NCBI GenBank assembly: GCA_963625655.1 | Contig: CAVFTS010000009.1 | Location: forward strand, 1-62,024 | DNA: 62,024 bases | Origin: F23-B02 sp963625655 | Lineage (GTDB): Bacteria; Bacillota; Clostridia; Oscillospirales; Oscillospiraceae | Direction of reading: 5' to 3' | Part shown: in pieces, positions 57,186 to 62,024 of the stretch | Position numbering within the stretch: the first letter of the stretch is position 1 | Layout: the number at the start of each line of letters is the position of its first letter | The notes under the pieces: generated by a model | Told to the model about the DNA's origin: nothing | What the model saw: the letters and a program-made list of their open reading frames with translations, nothing else | Database searches by the model: none | Translations under genes and position numbers: made by a program

Positions 57186-58493
57186 ATGGAGAGCGTCAGA
57201 AAAGAGATACTTCCCGGCGTGTGGCTCACGGCGCTGAGATCCGACAAGTTTAAGACCGCCTGTCTGAGCGTCAGTCTGCTCACTCAGCACGACAGGGAGA
57301 ACGCCGCTTTGAATGCGCTCATCCCCTTTGTGCTGTCACGAGGCACAAGCCGCCACCCCGATATGCAGGCTATCGCCAACGAGCTCGACGGGCTTTACGG
57401 CAGCTGCATTGAGCCTGTCGTGCGGCGCATAGGCGAGATCCAGTGCATCGGCTTTTACGCAAGCTTTCCCGACGGGCGCTATCTGCCCGGCGGCACCGAT
57501 GTGCTGCAAAGCGTCGCAGCCTTAATGGGCGAGCTTCTTTTATACCCGAACACGAAGGGCGGACTTCTGCTTCCCGACTACGTTGAGAGCGAAAAGGACA
57601 AGCTCCTTGAGATAATCCGCGGCAGAGTCAATGAAAAACGCAGCTACGCCATCATGCGGCTTTTGGAGGAGATGTGCTGCTATGAGGACTTTGCCGTTCC
57701 CCGTTTCGGTCTCGAAGCGAGCGCCGAGGGGATATACTACCGCCGTCTCACGAAGCACTACCGCAATCTGCTCCCGTCCTCCCCCGTCGAGCTGTTTTAC
57801 TGCGGCAGCGCAGACTTTGACAGTCTTGAAACTGCGCTGACCGACGCTCTGTGTACCATGCCGAGGGGCGAGATCGACTACGACATCGGCACGGATATAC
57901 GCATGAACGCCGTCTCCGAGCAGGTGCGTGAGTTTACGGAGGAAATGTCGGTGTCTCAGGGCAAGCTCGTCATGGGATTTCGCCTCGGCGAATGCATGGA
58001 GGACCCCAATCTGCCCGCAATATATGTGTTCAACGCCGTTTTCGGCGGCGGCGTCACGAGTAAGCTCTTTATGAACGTGCGTGAGAAGCTGTCCCTGTGC
58101 TACTACGCCTCGTCGCTTGTGGACACACACAAGGGTCTGCTCATCGCCGACTCCGGCATCGACGCAGACAAGCTCGACGCCGTCAAAAGCGAGATACTTG
58201 CCCAGCTTGACGCCGTGCGGGAAGGCAATGTGACGGAGGCGGAGCTTAACGCCGCAAAGAGCTGCGTCGTCTCCGACCTGCGCTCGACCATGGATTCGCA
58301 GGGTGCGCTTGAGGGCTTCTACCTTGCAAACGCCATTGACGGCATCGACTGCGACCCGAACGAGCTTGCGGAGCTGGCAAACGACGTGACGCTTGACGAT
58401 GTCGTTACGATCGCCCGCAGCGCAGTTCTTGACGCAGTATATTTCCTTTGTCCCGACGGCGAGGAGGATTCTAATGAACATCAAGAAATTTGA
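57186..58493 (+). CDS. M16-like peptidase subunit without zinc site (YfmF type)
   Basis: 435 residues. It has the two-lobed fold of M16 peptidases, but where active members have HxxEH it reads FVLSRGTSRHPDMQAIANELDGLYG, so it cannot bind the zinc. The C-terminal lobe has the family segment FGGGVTSKLFMNVREKLSLCYYASS. In Bacillus such proteins (YfmF, AlbE) pair with an active partner (YfmH, AlbF) to process peptides. Here the active partner follows with a 20-base overlap. AAGGAGG precedes the ATG. Confidence 0.85.
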   Translation: MESVRKEILPGVWLTALRSDKFKTACLSVSLLTQHDRENAALNALIPFVLSRGTSRHPDMQAIANELDGLYGSCIEPVVRRIGEIQCIGFYASFPDGRYLPGGTDVLQSVAALMGELLLYPNTKGGLLLPDYVESEKDKLLEIIRGRVNEKRSYAIMRLLEEMCCYEDFAVPRFGLEASAEGIYYRRLTKHYRNLLPSSPVELFYCGSADFDSLETALTDALCTMPRGEIDYDIGTDIRMNAVSEQVREFTEEMSVSQGKLVMGFRLGECMEDPNLPAIYVFNAVFGGGVTSKLFMNVREKLSLCYYASSLVDTHKGLLIADSGIDADKLDAVKSEILAQLDAVREGNVTEAELNAAKSCVVSDLRSTMDSQGALEGFYLANAIDGIDCDPNELAELANDVTLDDVVTIARSAVLDAVYFLCPDGEEDSNEHQEI

Positions 58494-59760
58494 CAACATC
58501 GGCGAAACGCTTTACACCGACACCCTCGACAACGGGCTTCGGGTGCTGTATGTGCGAAAGCCCGACTTTTGCACGAGCTACGCCGTCATCGCCGTGAAGT
58601 ACGGCGGCGCATATCGGCGTTTTCTCGTCGGCGACAAATGGCACGACACTCCGGCGGGCGTTGCGCATTTTCTGGAGCATAAGCTTTTTGATATGCCCGA
58701 CGGCAGCGATGCTCTCACGGCACTTTCCGAAAACGGTGCCTCACCCAATGCCTTTACCTCGTGCGGTATGACCGCATACCACTTCGACTGCACCGAAGGC
58801 TTTGAGGCAAACCTCAAGACGCTGGCGAGCTTCGTCACGACGCCGTACTTCACCCCCGACTCGGTGGCAAAGGAGCAGGGCATAATCGCTCAGGAGATCG
58901 GGATGTGCGACGACCGTCCGTCCTTCGTCGTGTACAATCGGCTCATCCGAATGCTGTACGCAAAGCACCCGATAAGAGATCAGGTCGCAGGTACGGTTTC
59001 GAGCATCGCCGAGATCACCGATAAGACGCTTTACGACTGCTGCAACGCATTTTACCGTCCCTCGAACATGGTGCTTTGCGCTGCGGGAAGCATTGAGCCG
59101 GAACGCTTTTTCTTCCTTGCGCATGAGCTTTTAAGCTCTCTGCCCGACGGGGAGATACCGCAGGCGGACTTCGGCGAAGATGGCGTCTCGGCGCCGCTTG
59201 AGACCTACCACGAGGAGCGCATGGAGCTTTCCGCACCGCAGTTTCTCATCGGCTGCGCCCTGGATTTTCCGCTCTCCGGTGAGGCGCTCCAACGTCGGAA
59301 GATTGTGGGCATGCTTGCTCTCCGAACGCTGTTCGGCACCTCCGGTGACCTCTACAACAGGCTGTACGGCGAGGGGCTTTTAAACCGTGACTACGATTAT
59401 GAGATCGACTGCGCGGCCGGTACCGCCACCTTCATGCTCGGCGGCGAAAGCTCTGACCCGAAGCGTGTCTTCAAGGCGCTTTGCGATGCGCTGAGCGAGG
59501 TTAAAGTCAAGGGACTTTCGCCCAACGCATTCGAGCGTGCGAAAAAAGCGTCATTCGGCGCAAGGCTTCGGGGGCTTGAGGACTTCGACAGCCTGTGCAT
59601 AGCGCTCACGGAAAGTGCGTTTTCCGACTACTGCTCGCTCGACTCTTTCTCTCTGCTTTCCGAGATTACCGTCGGGGAGTGCGAGGAATTTCTTATACAA
59701 AACATTGACCCGGACAGGCTCGCACTGAGCGTCCTTCTTCCAAACGAGGTGACAAAATGA
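58474..59760 (+). CDS. M16 zinc metallopeptidase (YfmH type)
   Basis: 428 residues. It carries the inverted zinc motif HFLEH (in TPAGVAHFLEHKLFD, near residue 66) with a downstream glutamate in EQGIIAQEIGMCDD. The C-terminal lobe includes LFGTSGDLYNRLYGEGLL. The start at 58474 is set by GAGGAGG 7 bases upstream, inside the end of the YfmF-type gene; a longer frame is rejected. It is probably a heterodimer with the preceding subunit, cleaving an unknown peptide. Its stop codon overlaps the lgt start (ATGA). Confidence 0.9.
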   Translation: MNIKKFDNIGETLYTDTLDNGLRVLYVRKPDFCTSYAVIAVKYGGAYRRFLVGDKWHDTPAGVAHFLEHKLFDMPDGSDALTALSENGASPNAFTSCGMTAYHFDCTEGFEANLKTLASFVTTPYFTPDSVAKEQGIIAQEIGMCDDRPSFVVYNRLIRMLYAKHPIRDQVAGTVSSIAEITDKTLYDCCNAFYRPSNMVLCAAGSIEPERFFFLAHELLSSLPDGEIPQADFGEDGVSAPLETYHEERMELSAPQFLIGCALDFPLSGEALQRRKIVGMLALRTLFGTSGDLYNRLYGEGLLNRDYDYEIDCAAGTATFMLGGESSDPKRVFKALCDALSEVKVKGLSPNAFERAKKASFGARLRGLEDFDSLCIALTESAFSDYCSLDSFSLLSEITVGECEEFLIQNIDPDRLALSVLLPNEVTK

Positions 59761-60629
59761 CCGCACTGTATTATTCCTACATGAAGGATGCCGAGATCAG
59801 CTTCCCCATGTTCGGTGATCTCACACTGAACCCGCCTGCGACCTTCCACATTTTCGGGCTTGAGGTCTACTACTACGGAGCCATCATTGCCTTCGGCATG
59901 GTGCTTGCCATGATTTACTGCTCACGCAGGGCAAAGTCATTCGGACTTACCGCCGATAATCTGTTTGATCTGCTCATATGGCTCATCCCTCTGAGCATCG
60001 TCGGCGCAAGACTGTATTACGTTGCGTTCAAATGGAGCTATTACTCCGCAAGACCCGAAGAAATCATCCAGATATGGAACGGCGGTCTTGCAATCTACGG
60101 CGGCATAATCATGGGGCTTATCGTCGGCATTGTTTGGTGCCGGGTAAAGAAAATATCGTTTTTTGCGACCGCAGACCTGCTCTCCTTCGGTCTGCTCATA
60201 GGTCAGGCGGTCGGACGCTGGGGCAACTTTATGAACAGAGAGGCCTACGGCGCCGAGACCGATATTTTCTGCCGCATGGGGCTTACATATCCCGGCGCTT
60301 CCACGACCTACTACGTCCATCCCACCTTCCTGTACGAGAGCCTGTGGAATCTCATCGGTCTTGTCATTCTGCACATTTGGTCAAAGAAGGGCAAGCGCAA
60401 GTATGACGGGCAGGCGTTCCTCATGTACGTCTGCTGGTACGGCATCGGCCGTGCGTGGATAGAGGGACTGCGTCAGGACAGTCTGTACATCTCCGGCACC
60501 GACATCAGAGTGTCGCAGCTTCTCGCACTGTGCAGTGCGATAGTCGCCGTCGGCATAATGATATATGCAGCACACAAGCATCCCGACCCCGAAAAAATGT
60601 TCGTAAATCGCAAAGAAAACGAAATCTGA
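59757..60629 (+). CDS. lgt: Prolipoprotein diacylglyceryl transferase
   Basis: 290 residues with about seven membrane helices. It transfers diacylglycerol from phosphatidylglycerol to the lipobox cysteine of prolipoproteins, such as the one at 12420-12971. The family signature GRWGNFMNREAYG lies near residue 156-168, and the early motif YYYGAIIAFG and HPTFLYESLWNL are present. It is translationally coupled to the peptidase upstream. The earliest ATG is used; it fits the overlap and gives the normal length. Confidence 0.97.
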   Translation: MTALYYSYMKDAEISFPMFGDLTLNPPATFHIFGLEVYYYGAIIAFGMVLAMIYCSRRAKSFGLTADNLFDLLIWLIPLSIVGARLYYVAFKWSYYSARPEEIIQIWNGGLAIYGGIIMGLIVGIVWCRVKKISFFATADLLSFGLLIGQAVGRWGNFMNREAYGAETDIFCRMGLTYPGASTTYYVHPTFLYESLWNLIGLVILHIWSKKGKRKYDGQAFLMYVCWYGIGRAWIEGLRQDSLYISGTDIRVSQLLALCSAIVAVGIMIYAAHKHPDPEKMFVNRKENEI

Positions 60630-60643
60630 AAGGAGTTTTTATA

Positions 60644-61111
60644 ATGGCAAACTACAGAAGCATGATAAAGGGAACCGCAAGCGCTCTCGGCAACAAGGCA
60701 AAGGAAAAGATAAAGAGCGCAGCTCAGTCCAACAAGGTGCGCAGCGTATATGACCGCAGCAGCACCACCGCAAGATGCTATGCAAACATTGCAAAGCTCA
60801 ACGTCAGGATAAACGGCGAGCTTGAGGAGCAGAAGAAGGTATTCATCGAGATCGGACGTCTTTACTTTGATCAGCACCGCAACGATCCCGAAGATTACTT
60901 CGTACCCCTCTTTGAGGAGCTGGTCGCAATGGATCAGAAGATCGAGGCGCTCCGCACCGAGCTTTACGAGGCAAAGGCAAGCATCGCCGCCGCGAAGGAG
61001 AGAAATCTCGAGGTCGAGATAATCGACTTTGATGAGGATGAGACTCCCGCCGAGGAAGCCCCCGCTGCCGAGGAAACTCCCGCTGAGGAAGCCCCCGAAG
61101 AAAAAGAGTAA
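60644..61111 (+). CDS. Coiled-coil protein with acidic tail, unknown function
   Basis: 155 residues from the ATG at 60644, with AAAGGAG 8 bases upstream; a longer frame runs back into lgt and is rejected. A basic helical start (about 1-30) leads to a coiled coil at about 48-125 (NGELEEQKKVFIEIGRLYF, DQKIEALRTELYEAKASI). The tail is a low-complexity acidic repeat (PAEEAPAAEETPAEEAPEE). No membrane helix or signal peptide is present. No family is recognised. It follows lgt by 14 bases, and a terminator lies about 100 bases after it. Confidence 0.75.
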   Translation: MANYRSMIKGTASALGNKAKEKIKSAAQSNKVRSVYDRSSTTARCYANIAKLNVRINGELEEQKKVFIEIGRLYFDQHRNDPEDYFVPLFEELVAMDQKIEALRTELYEAKASIAAAKERNLEVEIIDFDEDETPAEEAPAAEETPAEEAPEEKE

Positions 61112-61211
61112 TACATGTAATACATATAAAAAATCAGCTCGGCAAAATGCCACGGACTGATAACGAAGTATTGAAAAACAAGTTATCAAGGCGTGGCAAG
61201 GGAGGAATGAG

Positions 61212-61255
61212 AAATACCGAGATTCGTATGTATAAATACGTTTCTCGGTATTTTT
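61212..61255 (+). terminator. Terminator of the peptidase-lgt unit
   Basis: AAATACCGAGA (61212-61222) with TCTCGGTATTT (61243-61253), an inner CGTAT/ATACG stem, and T5. Confidence 0.82.
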
Positions 61256-61275
61256 CTATATATGCACCGACAACA

Positions 61276-61416
61276 CTGCCAAATAAGGTTGGCAGGCATC
61301 CTTGCGTATGTGGTAAATGTGAAAAGCCTTGTAATCACTGCATTTGTGCCAATTCTAATGGCGCTTCAAGGTTGCCAAATAGGGTTGTTTTTTGGCTGAG
61401 CATTTGGCATCCTTGC
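61276..61416 (+). repeat. Short direct and inverted repeats upstream of tnpV
   Basis: GCCAAATARGGTTG occurs at 61278-61291 and 61374-61387. GGCATCCTTGC occurs at 61295-61305 and 61406-61416. CTGCCAA (61276-61282) and TTGGCAG (61289-61295) form a perfect 7-bp hairpin. The 389-base stretch 61112-61500 holds no convincing gene: a frame open through it reads cysteine-rich (CVCGKCEKPCNHC) but has no ribosome binding site. A TATAAT at 61464-61469 is the likely -10 box of tnpV. Confidence 0.6.
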
Positions 61417-61500
61417 CATCAACGCGACCGATCCGCACATTCGATTCTTCCTCTCGATTCTAATATAATCACGGTGAAATCAAAAAGGAGGGCAATCAGC

Positions 61501-61878
61501 ATGGACAAGTACATTTTTGATGAAAAGAACGGACTGTGGTATGAATTGCAGGGGGATTATTATCTGCCTTGTCTGAAACTGCCGGAGGAAGAACAGCAGC
61601 CAATCGGGATATGGGGTCAGAGGCACAGACGGTATCTGAAGGAGCATCACAAGGCTGCCTATGCCGAACTGCTCACGAACGGCAAGCTGAACGGCTATCT
61701 CGCGGACATTGACCGACAGGCGGGTGAAATGTTCTCCCGGCTGGTAAGCCAAATGGCGGAGGCTGAAGGCATTACCGAAAAGCTGAAAGCCGACGATATG
61801 ATGTCTTGGGTCGGCCGAATGAACAGCGTTAGAAGCCGAGCAATAGATCTTGTGAATGCCGAGCTAATATACCGCTGA
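61501..61878 (+). CDS. tnpV: TnpV-like mobile-element protein
   Basis: 125 residues. MDKYIFDEKNGLWYELQGDYYLPC, LPEEEQQPIGIWGQRHRRYLKEH and a C-terminal helical part match the TnpV family, first seen in the Clostridium transposon Tn4451 and now scattered in Clostridia. Its function is unknown. AAGGAGGG lies 9 bases before the ATG, so the upstream extension of the frame is rejected. No TnpX-type recombinase is in the window, so this is either the edge of a larger element or a relic. Confidence 0.82.
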   Translation: MDKYIFDEKNGLWYELQGDYYLPCLKLPEEEQQPIGIWGQRHRRYLKEHHKAAYAELLTNGKLNGYLADIDRQAGEMFSRLVSQMAEAEGITEKLKADDMMSWVGRMNSVRSRAIDLVNAELIYR

Positions 61879-61882
61879 ACCA

Positions 61883-61929
61883 AAAACTCACCGAGAGAGG
61901 GCTGATTTGACCAGTCTCGGTGAGTTTTC
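61883..61929 (+). terminator. Terminator after tnpV
   Basis: 14-bp stem AAAACTCACCGAGA (61883-61896) with TCTCGGTGAGTTTT (61915-61928) around an 18-base loop, 5 bases after the stop. Confidence 0.82.
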
Positions 61930-61965
61930 TAAATATACATTCAAAAGATCTGCCAAAGCATAAAC

Positions 61966-62022
61966 TCAGGCTTTGTGCTCAACGACCCACTGCAATAGCT
62001 CTTCATAGGACATGCTGCCATC
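61966..62022 (-). CDS. 3' end of a gene leaving the window
   Basis: The last 18 codons of a minus-strand frame, ending ...DGSMSYEELLQWVVEHKA before TGA. A helical, mostly polar tail with codon use like the neighbours. It converges on tnpV and shares its terminator region. Too short to assign; it may belong to the same mobile element. Confidence 0.4.
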   Translation of the reverse strand, partial: DGSMSYEELLQWVVEHKA

Positions 62023-62024
62023 TG

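Noticed and set aside
61147..61500. Longer TnpV protein of 243 residues
   Set aside because: The extra part crosses a terminator and repeats; AAGGAGGG marks the ATG at 61501, and TnpV proteins are about 120 residues long.

Overview
The window is about 62 kb of GC-rich (roughly 55-60 %), densely coded chromosomal DNA from a low-complexity-envelope anaerobe of the Bacillota. The gene set (ylxM-ffh-rpsP-khpA, ireB, a T-box pheST operon, MazF beside alanine racemase, pyruvate phosphate dikinase, TnpV, sigma-A promoters with 16-17 bp spacers, strong AGGAGG ribosome binding sites) points to class Clostridia. The codon bias and GC suggest an Oscillospiraceae/Ruminococcaceae-like gut bacterium; that last step is inference.

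Layout. 1-2.9 kb: tRNA-Pro and two membrane genes on the minus strand (a degenerate rhomboid-zinc ribbon protein and an anchored PQQ-like propeller). 3.1-8.9 kb, plus: rlmB, a P-type-ATPase-like protein that has lost its catalytic motifs, an EF-G paralogue with altered GTPase motifs, and two small membrane proteins. 8.9-13 kb, minus: pyrimidine nucleoside phosphorylase, an unknown gene, an orphan MazF toxin, alr and a lipoprotein. 13-17.6 kb, plus: T-box (UUC specifier), pheS, pheT (with a 100-residue insertion), ireB, tRNA-Gln. 17.7-29.9 kb, minus: rpoB-rpoC, then rpsL-rpsG-fusA-tuf behind their own promoter. 30.1-31.5 kb, plus: a glycosyltransferase-like membrane protein and tRNA-Leu.

32-39.9 kb holds the most unusual locus: a TetR regulator divergent from a large flavin/iron-sulfur NAD(P)H oxidoreductase, followed by hypA and hypB without any hydrogenase genes, then two overlapping 2-hydroxyacyl-CoA dehydratase-family subunits without their usual ATP-dependent activator, and a 55-residue membrane peptide. 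It looks like a regulated low-potential electron-transfer system of unknown substrate.

39.9-49.8 kb, minus: ppdK and GTP-type PEP carboxykinase (PEP node), rsmA, a trmD-GNAT fusion, rimM, khpA, rpsP, ffh, ylxM (translation and secretion). 50-61.1 kb, plus: a 2389-residue cyclic-glucan-synthase-like protein (GT84/GH94), which carries seven copies of a 10-bp motif in all three reading frames, then a YfmF/YfmH M16 peptidase pair, lgt and a coiled-coil protein. 61.1-62 kb: a TnpV gene among short repeats, and the end of a gene that leaves the window.

Most genes are housekeeping. Start sites were moved inward where a promoter or ribosome binding site lies inside the longest open frame (tetR, pckG, rimM, rlmB, pheS, hypA, hypB, tnpV).
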